Source: Corythucha ciliata (lineage: Eukaryota; Arthropoda; Insecta; Hemiptera; Tingidae). From it: a stretch of DNA of 64,000 nt. The notes below the pieces were generated by a model. The model saw only the letters and a program-made list of their open reading frames with translations, made no database searches and was not told the origin of the DNA. Position 1 is the stretch's first letter. The number at the start of each line of letters is the position of its first letter. Position numbers and translations under genes: made by a program. The stretch covers positions 19,034,001 to 19,098,000 of the forward strand of contig CM075941.1 of assembly GCA_038030265.1 (NCBI GenBank), in the 5' to 3' direction. Below, in pieces: positions 22,541-33,899 of this stretch.

Positions 22541-23430
22541 CAATTTCGCGGCTACTCGTCTCCTGAAACTCTCATTTTGCGGATATTAGTCATTATCACA
22601 ACGTTGCGATCTTGTAAGCTCGGGTACTACGAGCGTTGACAGCTCGAGCAATGGCGGATGCATCTTGGCGATTTGTGTGAAATGCGTGGTATAAATGGTG
22701 AGGGCACGGTGTGTGAGCCTTGACAGCCTTTGACGCCTTCCGGCGATGGACAAAGCAGGCTAGCCCAGCATTGTAAGAGCCCACAATAAAGGCACCCTAA
22801 CTTGCAATCTCGCGGATATTCAGCCTCGAAACTGCTAATGCCGCTGATATGTTGCCAGGAAATTTCCAATTTGGCGGGAATTCCTCAGGCTTTAGGCGCT
22901 GTTGGAGCCGGCTATATACCCGTGCCGTCTCAAAAAGAACCCGAAACTTGCCATTTCGTGGAAATTCATCCTCGAAAGTTGTGAATTCACTGATATTCAG
23001 CTCCGAATTAACTGATATCGGCGAATTTACTGGTATTTGTAGCTACAACGGAGTAGTTTAATTCTGTGCCCAGTCTTTGCTTAAGCTTTGGGTGCTCTTG
23101 GACTGAAAAAAAAGTCCCTGAAACTTGCAACTTAGCCGAAATTATGACCTCAAACCAGAAATTTCGTGCATATTTCGCCTCGAAATATTCAATTTTACGG
23201 ATATGCAGCCTTGAAACTTGCGATTTCGCGAATATTTAGCCTAAGAAAATTCCCTGAAAATTGAGTTTTATCCGACATCGCATAGCCGGACTCGAAACTT
23301 ACAATTTCCCTGAAATTAGGACCCGAAACATGTAATTTCGCGGCTTTTCGGCTTCGAAACTTACAAATTTACTGGTGTGTACGTCCAAATATTGCAAATT
23401 CACGGCTATTCGTCAGGCTTTTAGCACTGT
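22540..23430 (+). repeat. Degenerate ~31-bp tandem array, family C
   Basis: Imperfect units such as CCTCGAAACTTGCGATTTCGCGAATATTTAG recur at 30-32 bp, with losses. The skeleton (CTCGAAA..TT..ATTTCGCGG) shares the CGCGAAAT word with family B but not its spacer. Confidence 0.7.
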
Positions 23431-23694
23431 TTGAGCCTCCAAAACTTGTAGCGCACCATAGTGATGGTGGTGGTGGGGGTGGGGAGGTTGACCGCCCCAG
23501 GCCACCAACGTTCACAGGACCCCCCCTCCCTCGAAAAGGTGAAAACTGGGAAAAATAGGAACTTTTAGGATTCAAAGCGATATGTTCGCTACAAAAGTAG
23601 AGAAAAAGCGTTGATTCAATGAAACTTTCATTTGAAGCTAAATTTGATGAAAATCGTTAATTTTCTGCAATAACACGTATAGATAACAATCTAA

Positions 23695-23916
23695 TTGTTG
23701 CCGAGGGGAGGAGGGCGTAAGAGGATAAAACGTTTTACGATCAAAGAAACTGCTATTGACCGTCAGTTATCCGTGTCAAATTTGCTTTATTTTGTTACTC
23801 TATACTGTGATCACGTTGTAAAAAACCAAAATATTTCTCGAAAAGTTGAAATTGTTGTCCTGTCTGACGCGTGTTATGCCTCAATTCTGCAAAAATCGAG
23901 TAATTTGGTGGTATGA
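23695..23916 (+). CDS. Possible terminal exon, unrecognised
   Basis: The frame covers 73 codons and ends with TGA at 23914. Protein-like parts are RFTIKETAIDRQLSVSNLLY and RKVEIVVLSDACYASILQ, ending NLVV. A weak acceptor GGGCGTAAG lies at about 23720. The KV-x-I-V-V strand and the hydrophobic end resemble the other small frames in this window, but there is no nearby polyadenylation signal. Confidence 0.25.
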   Translation: MLPRGGGRKRIKRFTIKETAIDRQLSVSNLLYFVTLYCDHVVKNQNISRKVEIVVLSDACYASILQKSSNLVV

Positions 23917-23939
23917 AAACTCCCTCTCCTCCTTACAAC

Positions 23940-25130
23940 TTGAAAAGTTTGTTGTCACTAATGATTAGTTCATTGAGGACCTTCTTGGGACGCGTCCTTG
24001 GCCTATTATAAAAATCAAATGAAAGTAGCCTAGTACCCTCTTTAAATTCTAATGGAATTTTAATGGTTTTTCATTGCTTCTTGAAGAAGTGCCAGTTAGA
24101 GGAAAGAACTCTTCTTATTTTAAAAGCTATTAACGTATTCTTTTAAACAGGAAGAAGCAACGTCCGGCCACTAGGAGTCCACCTTTTTTTTTGTAATCTC
24201 TTCCTGTCTGTTGCAAGTTGTTCAAGTGAGCAAAGGAGACCCCCACCTCTCCCTTCCTTTTTCTACTCATTTTCTGGATTTTTATCTTTTAATTTCCCCT
24301 TCCCATCCCTTCTTCTTTTTATTATGCCTTTTTCTTTTCATATTAAAGGTGGAAAGAGAAGAAACATCCGCTTTTTTTTTTGTTTTTTTGTTCTACGTGT
24401 TTCTTGCGTGGAGAGCGGTAAAAAGAAGGAAATAACCGACCGGTCTATTGGTTTGTTGCTGTGGAGTGAAGGGGGAGGAAGCTAGCAATCTTAACGTCCT
24501 TTCTAGTATATAAGAACCCTCCCCCCCTACCTTTATTAAAGGAGAGAAAATGGAAAATTATAATCATTTTCTCATGTTGTCGGGCACGCGTCAAAATGAA
24601 AAGCAGGACGGATGAGTTGACGGTTTTTTCCTCCTCCTGTCCTTTCCGCCCGCTCACTGTCTTCTGACTGACTTGAGGGCTAGTAGTGAACGAAAGTGTT
24701 GTAGGAATCATTCAAAAAACACCTGTTGAAACTACCCAAACCCGAAATAACAACATTTAAGCCCTCCCCTCCCCTCTTTTTGCCTCAACCTTCAACCTCA
24801 TCAATTGATGATCCGACTTTTGGGGCGGGTTCACAGAAGAATCTGAGGGCTGTTGAACCAAAGTTCGGGGAATTGTGGGCCGATTTGAGTCATGGCCCCA
24901 CAACTTAAAGGAAAGACAAAACTTGAGTAGGTATTATCGTCCCAAAATTGGCCAAAACGGCCCCATATACCCTCTACACTCTGCCCCAATAACAAGAAGC
25001 ATCGCATCCCCCCCTCCCATCAAACACATAAAAAACAGCAGAGTTGCTATTACAGAGTGTGTGAAATCCAGGTAACTACGGTTATTGAATGAAACAATGG
25101 GTCTGTTCCAGCAAGGAATTTGGAACATGT
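23940..25130. other. Unique DNA, no supported gene
   Basis: CT-rich and T-rich tracts produce hydrophobic frames on both strands (24211-24435, 24445-24711) that I treat as chance. No element ends were recognised. Confidence 0.5.
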
Positions 25131-25169
25131 TCGGAGCAAAGTTGCCGTGGGACCAAAATGCGTATATTT

Positions 25170-27241
25170 TTTAACCAGTCAAACCTGCGATAATGGTTTT
25201 TTAGTACACAAAATCCGCAAAATTGGTCTTTGAATTAGGCCACCACGCGAAATTGGTTTGTCAGGTAGTGGAACCCGCAAAAATGGGTTTTTAGTGAGCC
25301 CGACACACTGAAATTGCGCTTTTGACGCGAAAAATTGGCGAAAATGGATTTTCGAAATTGAAAATCCTGGAAATGGATTCAAGAAATCGGTTTATTAGTG
25401 ACCATGACACGTGAAAACGGGTCTTGGGTGAGTTAATCCCCTAAAATTGGGTTTTCAGTGATTCAGACACCTCAAAATTTTTTTTGAACATCCGCAAGAT
25501 TGGGTTATAGAAAAATCCGTGAAATTGGTGGTTTAGTGTGTAAAACGAGGTTTTTAATAAAACCAATAATGAATTTTAAATTCATAAAAACCATTAAATT
25601 CATAAAAACGAGCCAAACGCGCGATATTGTTACTGTTGGCCAGAAAGATCCGCCAAAGTGGTTTTTGGCGGGAAAAATTGCTAAAAATGGTTTTTTAATG
25701 AGCAAAATTTGGTTATTACTTATTAGTGAGCCTGACGTGCGAAAATGTTTCCTTTTTTTTAGTGTAAAAAATACGTGAAAATAATATTTGAATAAGGCAA
25801 CCGCAACCCCTCGAAATTGATATTCCGCGGAAATGGTTTTTTAGTTAGAAAAGACTGCGAATTCAATTTTTAGACAGGGAAATTCGAAAACCTGCGAAAT
25901 TTGTTCTAAAGTACCTACGCCAAATCCACAAAATCGGTCGTTCAATTAGGCCAAAAAATCCGCAAAGTTTGGCCAGAAGGATCTGTCAAAATTTGGGTTT
26001 TCCAAATTAATTTTTTTTTTTTTTTTTGAGAAATCCGAGAATTGGTGATTTTTTTCTGTTTAAAACAGGCCTGCAAAAATGGTTTTTTAGCATGCCAAAT
26101 CCGCCAAGTCAAATTGATCGTTGAATTACGCCACCACGCACGCAAAATGGGGGTTTCAAAAGTCCGCGAAATTGGTTTGTAAACTATACAAAAGTAAATG
26201 AAAATTGTTTTTGGGCAAGAAAAATTCACGAATTTGGTTTTTCAGAGAGTGAGGTTCAGGAATTTGGGTTGATGGACCTGCGAAAATAGTATTGTTGGCG
26301 AGGAAAACCAGCGAAGTTGAGTGAGAAAGATCTGTCAAATTGGAGTTTTCACGTGAAAAATTGGCGAAATGGGTTTTTAGTTAGTGAAATTCGTTTATAA
26401 AGTGAAACTAGACCTAGGAAATGTGTTTTTTTAATGAGAATAATACGTTAAAATAATTTTTGAGAGAGGCATTTCCACGAAATTTATATTTTAGCGCGAG
26501 CCAGAATCACGAAAATGTTTTCTTGGTTTGAAAAACCATCAAAGTTGGTTTTTTGGATAGCGTAACCCGGGCAATTGTTTTTTTTGTGTGTGGGAAACTG
26601 ATCAGCCAACATTTTTTTTATGGAAGCCATGTTCGCAAGATTGGTCGAATGCCACCCCGCGAAATTAGTTTGTCGACAACCAAAACCAAATTGGTTTTTA
26701 AGCGACCGAAATCCAAGAAACGATTTATTAGTGAGCCAGAACCACCCGCGGTTATGTTTTTATTTATTTTTTTGTAGGTGTTTTAGGTAGCGAAACCCGA
26801 GAAATTGTTATTTTGTGTGAGCCGGACCCGAGAAAATGGTTTTTTATTGTGAAAAAACGGGGAAAGTGGTTTTAAATTAGGCCACCCGTCAAAAAAGGGA
26901 CTTAGTTCAGCCACATTATATCCAAAAATTTGGGTTTTAGTGAGCGAAATTCAGCATTTTTGGGTTAGAAATTTCCGCGAAATTTGTTTTTTTTAGAGAG
27001 CCAAACTCGAGGGTTTCGTGGAAGATACGTGTGAAAATTGTTTACATAGCACACATCCGCATGAAATTTGTCGTGTACCACGCGAAATTGGTTCGTCAAC
27101 GACAAAAGTCCGGAAAAGTGTTGTTTTTTGGAGAGATTCGCGAAATTGGTTGTTTAGAGAGCAAAATTCTGCAAAAAATTAGGTTTTATGCAAGTGAAAT
27201 CCAAGAAATGATTTATTAGTGAGCCCCAGACCCGCGAACAT

Positions 27242-27274
<33 letters not shown>

Positions 27275-27280
27275 CGAGAT
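25170..27280 (+). repeat. Long family B array
   Basis: About 2.1 kb of ~30-bp units (CGCGAAATTGGTTTTTTAGTGAGCC and decayed forms), closing with a poly-T tract of about 32 nt at 27241-27272. The longest uninterrupted block of this family except 54830-56720. Confidence 0.85.
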
Positions 27281-27320
27281 AAACCCGCAAAGTTGGTTAG
27301 TCCCACAGTGTGCGTTTCAG

Positions 27321-27645
27321 TCAGCGCAACCTGCTGCTTTTACCACGAATTTGAGTGTTTCGCTCATAAATCGGTTAGCAGGACTCAAATGGCAATTTAC
27401 TCCATTTGAAGACAAAATTAGACCCGATTATTGGCCAAATGTGTCTGAGGCAAAATTTTGTAGTTTTTACACATTAGAAGATTTACTTTCAAATTCCATG
27501 GTGAGGGGGGGGGACGAACTATTGTCCCTTTTTTCTTCGGTTTTAGGGTGTCAAGCTATCTTTACCCGCTATTATTTATCCGCTTCCTTTCTACAGCCGA
27601 ACATTGACTGTGATGTATAAGTTACAGGACATCAGAGGTCTCTGA
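27321..27645 (+). CDS. Possible two-exon segment
   Basis: Exon a (27321-27500) follows GTGCGTTTCAG and encodes 60 residues (SAQPAAFTTNLSVSLINRL..DYWPNVSEAKFCSFYTLEDLL..NSM). It ends at ATG|GTGAGG. Exon b (27547-27645) follows TTCTTCGGTTTTAG, keeps phase, and adds GVKLSLPAIIYPLPFYSRTL, then TVMYKLQDIRGL and TGA. The 46-nt intron is very short and contains a G run; reading straight through also stays open to 27620, so the intron is not forced. An upstream exon with a start codon is missing. Family unknown; exon b has an alternating beta-like pattern. Confidence 0.3.
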
Positions 27646-27770
27646 GTCAAGTACAAAAATATTTGCGAATATTTGCGAAGGCAAGCAAAAAAAGGTTGGA
27701 GATTTCCTTGCTACCGCAACCCACGCTTGCTGTTCGCCCAGACAAAGGCCAATCCTTTCCAACCTTTCAG

Positions 27771-27959
27771 AAAAAACTGGTTTTGTGTTCACCAGGTGTT
27801 CCAGTAACTTTTTGCTTGAAATGTCCAAAAAATCTGCCGGCCATCTGGGGCTTGAAAAAATTGTTTCCTGATAAGTCTCAGCAAATTTTGTGTCAATCGC
27901 TCAATTGTTCTCCTTTGAAAAACAATGGAAGCCGAGGAAAAATTATAGTTAATTTTTAA
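27771..27959 (+). CDS. Possible terminal exon
   Basis: A strong pyrimidine tract and acceptor (CAATCCTTTCCAACCTTTCAG) precede a 62-codon frame with six cysteines (KLVLCSPGVPVTFCLKCPKN near its start) and the end SRGKIIVNF, then TAA. It lies 125 bp downstream of the preceding segment. The closing strand IIVNF is similar in form to F-x-V-N-L of galectins, but this is weak. No AATAAA follows closely. Confidence 0.3.
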   Translation, partial: KKLVLCSPGVPVTFCLKCPKNLPAIWGLKKLFPDKSQQILCQSLNCSPLKNNGSRGKIIVNF

Positions 27960-28104
27960 ACTGTGCGAAGCCCGGAAGTTTCTTCAAAACTCTTTTAAAT
28001 GAGACGCTTTTAAAAGGAAGAGCGAAGAAGACAAAAATCTTACTAAAAGAAAAGAAAAAAAAAGAAGAAGGAAGCTCGTAGACAAGCATGACTGCCCATA
28101 GTAA

Positions 28105-28266
28105 CGACACGCCAAGGGCATCTACCACCTTAAAAACGACTTCGTAGATGCGGTGGACAGGTGGGGCGCACCTCCTTTCAGGTGCGAGCACTTTGACTCT
28201 TTAAAAAAAAAAAAAAAGAGGAAGATTCCTCTTTGTGGGTTTTGTGTTTTGATTTCTTTCCTTTAA
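28105..28266 (+). other. GC-rich island: coding-like frame with two perfect hairpins and an A tract
   Basis: The first 96 nt are about half G+C and read HAKGIYHLKNDFVDAVDRWG, then PPFRCEHFDSL, without a stop. The same bases form GCATCTAC/GTAGATGC (28118-28151) and CGCACCT/AGGTGCG with a 6-nt loop (28167-28186). A run of 15 A follows at about 28203. It could be a coding exon, or a structured RNA or SINE-like retrocopy with an A tail. The minus strand is open too (27949-28191). Confidence 0.35.
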
Positions 28267-29200
28267 TATGTCCCCTCCCTATTGCTAACACACCTCTTAT
28301 TATGAAACCGAAAAGTTTTAAATTACTGTTCACTTGAATTTCTCAATCTAACGGTCTCTATATAGGAGTTTCTTTTTGTTAAAAAATGTTTCGATACCTT
28401 AACTAATTCGAGAACGAAAAAACATTTATTTCACTTCGAAAAAGTATAAGTATGAGGAAAATAACTGAGAATTTTGTAACTCCTTGGTTGCTGCAAGAAA
28501 TCGGCCATTTTTTTTATTTTTCTTGGCATTCGGCAGGTAATTATTGACGAGGAACTCTAATTTTGAGTCCGAATGGTTTAGTGAGAGGGTATCGAACGAA
28601 ATGAAAAGTGATAACCTTTAAAGAAGAGCGAAACTTCCTTTCCTTCTTTTTTTTTTCGCGGCTAAATCACGTCGTCGATGATAAAACGAGAAAATATAAA
28701 GAGTAGAAGGACGAGGAAGAGAAGAAGAATAAAAAAAGAGGAGGAGAGAAAAGACGCGAACGTTGGGCAGAACGGGTAGTAGCGCCTCCAGACGGAGTAC
28801 ACGACCTGGTCCAAGGTTAGACCGAGGAGGCGGGGACCTGCGCTGGTAAAAAAATCTCTTTTTCTGTTGTAGAGAATTAATGATGGAAAAGGGTTGAAGT
28901 ATAGAGTGTTGACTGAGGAAGGGTGAAACTGTGGAAGAAGGGGTATCATGCCCTTTTAAGGGTCAGATTGATCCGTTATAATAAGGGTTGATTTTTTATT
29001 GTTGTCGAATGAGGTCGCATTGAAAATCTCTAAAGGAATTCAAAATAAATTGAACCTCCTGCAGAGGAATTTGTGGAAAAATTAAACTTGGATTGAATAG
29101 GCAATCCCACAAGGGTACGTCCCAGGCCTATACCTTTTAAAGTACAAAAATGTAATCCACGACCAACACCTTGTTAAGGGCTACTCAATTCTGATTAATT
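28267..29200. other. Unique AT-rich DNA, one minus-strand frame
   Basis: A minus-strand frame at 28662-28949 (95 codons) ends in a Leu/Phe-rich stretch translated from a purine-rich tract on the + strand; it may be a membrane helix or chance. Nothing else is supported. Confidence 0.3.
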
Positions 29201-29210
29201 GTTTTATCAG

Positions 29211-29447
29211 CTTGAAATGTGTGCACAATTCCAGGTGGTTCTAAAATTCTATTCAAATAATATTGACACAAGTGTCGGTAATGAAGTGAATCTTATCAAT
29301 TTGATTTATGGAAAAAACGCGAATGATTTGTATACTTTTCTTCCGTCATCAAGTCGAATTGTTGTGTGTGGTTTTCTTACTAGCCCCTGTGAGAACGAAA
29401 GTTATTTCATAGTCGTTAACGACTTCCGTTATGATCGTTCGTATTAA
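29211..29447 (+). CDS. Terminal exon of a small gene, galectin-like pattern
   Basis: Acceptors lie at 29210 (TTGTTTTATCAG) and at 29234 (CACAATTCCAG), both in phase 0. The frame runs to TAA at 29445-29447, with AATAAA at 29460. From the second acceptor the peptide begins VVLKFYSNNI, continues NEVNLINLIYGKNANDLYTF, SSSRIVVCGFL, and ends SYFIVVNDFRYDRSY. The last block matches the galectin strand F-x-V-x-VN-G-x-H-x-x-x-F-x-H-R in spacing, and the first matches F-V-L-N-L..SNN. The HxNPR and WGxExR sugar-binding signatures are missing. An in-frame ATG at 29217 could also start translation. Confidence 0.4.
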   Translation, partial: LEMCAQFQVVLKFYSNNIDTSVGNEVNLINLIYGKNANDLYTFLPSSSRIVVCGFLTSPCENESYFIVVNDFRYDRSY

Positions 29448-30821
29448 AAATTGAAGTAAAATAAAAGATAGAGACGAGGAATACAAGGAGATGCGATAAG
29501 GTCCCGAGAAACGAGTGGGCAGCCATTTCCTATTGGCCTTGACAATGAGGTACTGCCGTGACCCTCTGGACGGTCATTAGCTCCAATATGGCCGGTTTTT
29601 CTTAAGACTCCTTGCGAGAAATCCTCTTCTTCACTCTTGACTATGTTGTTTTTTTCGTACTTCTTTTGTCCAATTCATTTGAAATGGTTCAGAGCAGTAG
29701 TTCAATTTTTTCAATATTTCGTTTAGTCCCACAAAAACAAAGTAGAAAAGCCCTCTCTCGTTTCATTGTTCATACATTCATATTCTCCTAGTAAAAATCG
29801 AAAAGATACAGCCCTAGCCATAGAATGTGGCCCTACCGCAATTCCAAATCTCTTGCCGCAAATCCTTTCCCCAGACAAAAAAAACAACTACGGTTAAAAT
29901 GGTGAAGGGTAGGGGGGTAGAGGAAGCATTACAAAAAAAGATAACGGCCCCCGTCGTATCTTCACTTAGGCGTCCAATTCTTGTGGTTTCCTTGTAAACA
30001 AACTTTATTGTCCGTCCTTTCCCCCACCTCCACCCCTAAATCGACTAACCTTACTATAGACTACCAACTTTCTCCAAAACTCAGCTCCCTTTTTATATTA
30101 ACTCTATCGAGATTTACTGAACCTCCCCCCCCCCTAAACAGCAACTCGTTCTTTTATCCAAAATACATCAGATGAAAACGGGGCAAGGGGGTGGGGAATA
30201 GCAAAATCTTTTTATTTCGGGGTGACTGAACCTTAGACTTATAAACTAAGGATTTTCTGTTATTTTTCCCCTCCAAGTAGATGTTTTTGTGTTTCATCCC
30301 CTTGAATTTTATTAGCCGAAATAAATTGCCTGACATATCTGTACATCTGAAAAAATAGGTCCATTTTATTGATTGGGCAATCACGCTTGACCCTGATGAA
30401 TTCAGCAAAACTGATATGTACTATCAAATCAGAAACCTTGAATTTCACCGGAAATTTTGCACTACGTAATTAATTATTATTGAAGACAAAAAAAAATCGT
30501 TGCGTTCAAATTTTACAAAGATATCATCCCAACAACGGTTCAACCTTGAATTCCCCCCCCCCTCCAACATAGTTTGTTTCACACAAGTACGCGAGAGTGT
30601 AAAGAGACTTGGTTGCTCGAAAAATCGGGGTGGACAGAGGCGGTCGTCGATAGGGGAGGGATACTCAGATAGACCCCTCGTCTTGTTGTGTTTTGTGTTG
30701 TTTAGAAGGATTGAACTCCTCGAACTCTTTGAAAGCCCTCAAGGATGAGGATGCTTTTTTTTTCTTGGTTTTTTCCAAAGAAGTCGACTATTGTCTGCTT
30801 TGACTCCCTCCTTTCCAACAG

Positions 30822-30975
30822 TGGATGGAGTGGGGTGGGGGTGTACAGCCCAGCATATAGTCGGCTGACCTTTAAGGCAGAGTGTTCGTTCAGGAAGTCT
30901 TTTGTTGAGGAAAATCCCATCGGGAAGGGATTGGACTTTGTGTTTGCTCGGGCCACAGTCCCACAGGAAGGATAG
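30822..30975 (+). CDS. Exon-like frame, galectin-like pattern
   Basis: A strong acceptor (TGACTCCCTCCTTTCCAACAG) precedes a 50-codon frame: GWSGVGVYSPAYSRLTFKA, ECSFRKSFVEENPIGKGLDF, VFARATVPQEG, then TAG. SP...RLTFKAE.....KSFVEEN resembles the galectin-1 segment KPGE.L.V.GEV....KSFVLNL, and GLDFVFAR resembles L.LHFNPR. It lies just upstream of the 31090-31230 exon, so the two may belong to one gene, but I found no clean donor between them. Confidence 0.3.
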
Positions 30976-31089
30976 TGGCGGGGGGGGGGGGTAGTTTTCA
31001 GGGACAGGAGAACTCGCCTTTACTATGGGTTGAAGGCGAAGGCGTTCGGAAAACAGGAAAAGCGCAATTATTCTTCTTTCTCGGTTCAG

Positions 31090-31230
31090 AGAATTTTATA
31101 TGCGAAAAAAGGCGTCCATTTGTTTGGTCATTTCACTTCATACGTGAAAAATGGCCACGCTAAGAAAATGAATAACTTCAGACAATTTATATATGAATGG
31201 GACAAACATTATTTTCTATGCTCTATTTGA
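31090..31230 (+). CDS. Terminal exon of a small gene, galectin last-exon-like
   Basis: The acceptor CTTCTTTCTCGGTTCAG precedes a 46-codon frame: RILYAKKGVHLFGHFTSYV, KNGHAKKMNNFRQF, IYEWDKHYFLCSI, then TGA at 31228. AATAAA follows 17 nt later (31247-31252). The block Y-V-K-N-G-H-A-K-K-M-N-N-F-R aligns in form with galectin F-x-V-x-V-N-G-x-H-x-x-x-F-x-H-R, and the end with the final strand. Alternatives: the next frame (ENFICEKRRPFVW..) is also open for a shorter stretch. Confidence 0.4.
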   Translation, partial: RILYAKKGVHLFGHFTSYVKNGHAKKMNNFRQFIYEWDKHYFLCSI

Positions 31231-31429
31231 AAGCACTGAGCGTGAAAATAAAAGAAGGGTTGGGGGTGGGGTCCTTAGTTGTCAAATGATTTCTTGAAGG
31301 GCCCTGTACCCCCGCTGGACCCCGTTGAAGGGCAACCCAGGTAAGACCGTAACGTCTCCGAAACCGCTGCCTTGTGGGGAGCCTCCCGTTGGTAGATTCA
31401 GTCAGAGCAGACATCGCCGTGGCGCAAAA

Positions 31430-32560
31430 CATACGAAATTGGTATGTTGAAAATCGCTTTTTAGAAAATCGAACCCGTGAAATATGTCAATTTTAGCGAG
31501 TCAGAGCCAGCGATACAATGATTTTCTGAAAGAACCAAATCCGAAAATTTGATTTTTGAACAGCCAACCCCCCCCCCCTCCGAAATTGGTTTTTGTGGAG
31601 TCAAAGCCGCGACATTGATTTTCCGAAGAAGCTAGGCCCACGAAATTGGTTTTTTTTGAAGAGGCGAAACCGTGCAATTTAATTTTTGAAGATGTGGGCC
31701 CGCTCAATTGGCATTAGGTACAGCCAAATTGGTAGAAGTGCCAAATCAGAGACTTTGATTTTTAAAACGTTCCAGGAGCCAGACCCACGAAATTGGTTTC
31801 CGGGAGGTGAAGAACACCATAAATGGATTTTTGATGGCCCCAACCCCACAAATTTTATTTATTATTTTTTTAAAGCAAAACCAGTAAAATTGTTTTTTTG
31901 AGAGCTGAATCCGCAAAATTCATTCTTGGAACAGTTAAATCTGCGGAATTTGAGTTTTAAAGAGCCAAAACTCGCGAATTTTGTTTTTCTGAAAGAGCCA
32001 AACTCGAGTAACTGGTTCCTTGGCAAAGTCAGAGTGCAAAATTGCATTTTGGAAGAGCCAAATCCGCGATGTTGAATTCCTCAGAGTGTCAAACCCGTGA
32101 AATTGCTTTTTGGAACAGCCAAATCCACGAAACTGAATTTCTGAGAAAGGGATTTTTGAACCCATGAAATTGGCTTTTGTAGAGCCAAAGAGCGGTATTT
32201 AATTTTTAAAGAACCAGGTCCGCTAAATTGGTTTCAGGATTAACCAAATCCGCGAATTTGATTTTCCAAAAAAGGCCAACCCGCGATTTTTTTTTTTTTT
32301 AAGAGTCAACGCCGCCAAGTCATTTTTTTCAAGCTCCGAACCCGCTAAATTTGATTTTTGACGAGCCATGTCCGCGAAAATGTGTTATTATTGGGATACA
32401 CGTACATTGCCGAGCCAACTCCATGAATTTGGGTTTTTGGAGAGTGAAACCCGGTGAAATTGGGGTTTTCAATGACAAAACCCCGTGAAATTGTTTAAAA
32501 CCCCCGAAATTAAGTTTTGAAGGGGGGGCCTAGTCCCGCAAAATTGGTTTTCTATAGGAA
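31430..32560 (+). repeat. Family B array
   Basis: Units such as CCACGAAATTGGTTTTTTTGAAGAGGCGAAACC and CGCGAATTTGATTTTCCAAAAAAGGCCAA at about 30-32 bp. All units run in one sense. Confidence 0.85.
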
Positions 32561-33230
32561 ATCGAAAAAACCATGATCGCAGTTCTGGTTTCCCGAAAAC
32601 CAAATTTTTCGCCGCATCGCACGTAAATTCGTGACGGTCAGAAAAGCGCTGCAAAACGCTTCAAACAGCTCGATTTGATTGAAAATTCGCCTTTTTGAAA
32701 AACCAAAAGTACGCGGTTTTTGTCCGATTATTTTAAAGTTTAGGGTCATTTTCTCAATGTTGCTCGTTTTCGAGCTGTATACGCGGCTCAGATATGTTCC
32801 TCGGACAACTCGCACTCGACTAGAAAATGCGGTTGCTCTCCCCTCGAACCCTACTACAGCATTATTCGTTGTCGCAACGGGTTTTACTCGACTCCGAAGC
32901 GACCAATCGAGGACGCAGATAGGCAGCGAGGCTCTTATTTCCTCGGACTCTAAAGTCCGTTGAGTAGTCACCAGCACCCCTCGCAGAAAACTGCGAATTG
33001 TTCAGTTTTACGGGTCATCTCGTCTATTAAAATAATTTTATTGCCCGTCATAAAAGTTTTGTACCAAAATCGCTGGCTGGGGGCGGGGGAATCCTCTCTT
33101 TCCTCGCCATTCTCGACGGCACTCGATGATGACGTGCGAGCAGAGAAGGAAACTAAATATGTACAGAATACAGATGTTTTTGTCCAAATCTCTTGTTGGT
33201 TTTGATGCATTGATTTAATAATGTTTTTTG
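32560..33230. other. Unique, GC-richer DNA without a supported gene
   Basis: Two overlapping frames on opposite strands (32679-32963 + and 32552-32977 -) are both open, the minus one for 141 codons. Neither has a clear start, splice site or known motif. The + strand contains CTCGGACTCTAAAGTCCG-like short inverted words near 32941. Function cannot be assigned. Confidence 0.35.
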
Positions 33231-33244
33231 TTTTACAGGTACGG

Positions 33245-33880
33245 ATGGCGACTGTCACTTTAAGCACCCGAACTCTAATTCAGGTACTGTTTTTAGTTAT
33301 TAATTATACGTATATTTATGCTAATCCAAACTATCTACCACTTATAGCATCTATCATGATGTACAAAGATAATATGGACTCAATAATTCTCTAGTCTCCC
33401 CGTCCCTTCCTCTCATGTCAAAATATATCAAAATTTAAGGTGTTTGTTGCAATACTGGGTGGACATTTAGATGGTTCCTTTTTGGAATCAAAAATTATTC
33501 GTGTCTCCCTGTCATTGGTGTCTTTCTGGTAGAGGGGGAAGTGCGGCGGTTTTTTTGTTTTACTGCACTTTATATGTATCACTTCCTATACGCTTTACAA
33601 TGATAAGCCTCAAAAAAGTGGTGAACTATACATTTTACAGAAAGAAGTAAGACATTTTCTGAATTTTTTAGTAAGGCCAGAATTTTCTAAATTGTTTGGG
33701 CTAAGGGTAAACACGGGATACTTGTACGGAACTAACGCATCCACTAAGGGTCCTTGGGTATTCTCTTCGTGTGGAAATCGCATGGAGGAATTTCCATTTA
33801 TAAATGCATTCCCTCCCCAGGCAGTTCTTATAGCTGACTTATTGATTAGAAATGTGGTGATTCGCTTCCCTGACAAATAA
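33245..33880 (+). CDS. Two-exon small gene, galectin-like pattern, 92 residues
   Basis: A 5' UTR acceptor (GTTTTTTGTTTTACAG) precedes ATG at 33245. Exon 1 (33245-33283) encodes MATVTLSTRTLIQ and ends CAG|GTACTG. Exon 2 (33641-33880) follows CTATACATTTTACAG in phase 0, and the frame ends with TAA, overlapping AATAAA at 33876. Exon 2 contains HFLNFLVRPEF, GLRVNTGYLYG, WVFSSCGNRMEEFPF and NVVIRFPDK. These lie in the order of the galectin blocks HFNPRF, VVRNT..G, WG.E.R...FPF and the F.V.V..F strand. The exact sugar-binding residues are not kept. The segment matching galectin exon 2 (PG..I.V.G.V) is missing, so the gene may be truncated or use another exon. Confidence 0.45.
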
Positions 33881-33899
33881 AAACTTGTTATTTGTTTTA

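Noticed and set aside
24211..24711. Hydrophobic frames on both strands
   Set aside because: T-rich and A-rich tracts give Phe/Leu or Lys runs; no other gene signal.
32552..32977. 141-codon minus-strand frame as a firm gene call
   Set aside because: It starts in family B repeat, overlaps a 95-codon frame on the opposite strand, and has no start, splice or motif support; noted only within the spacer entry.
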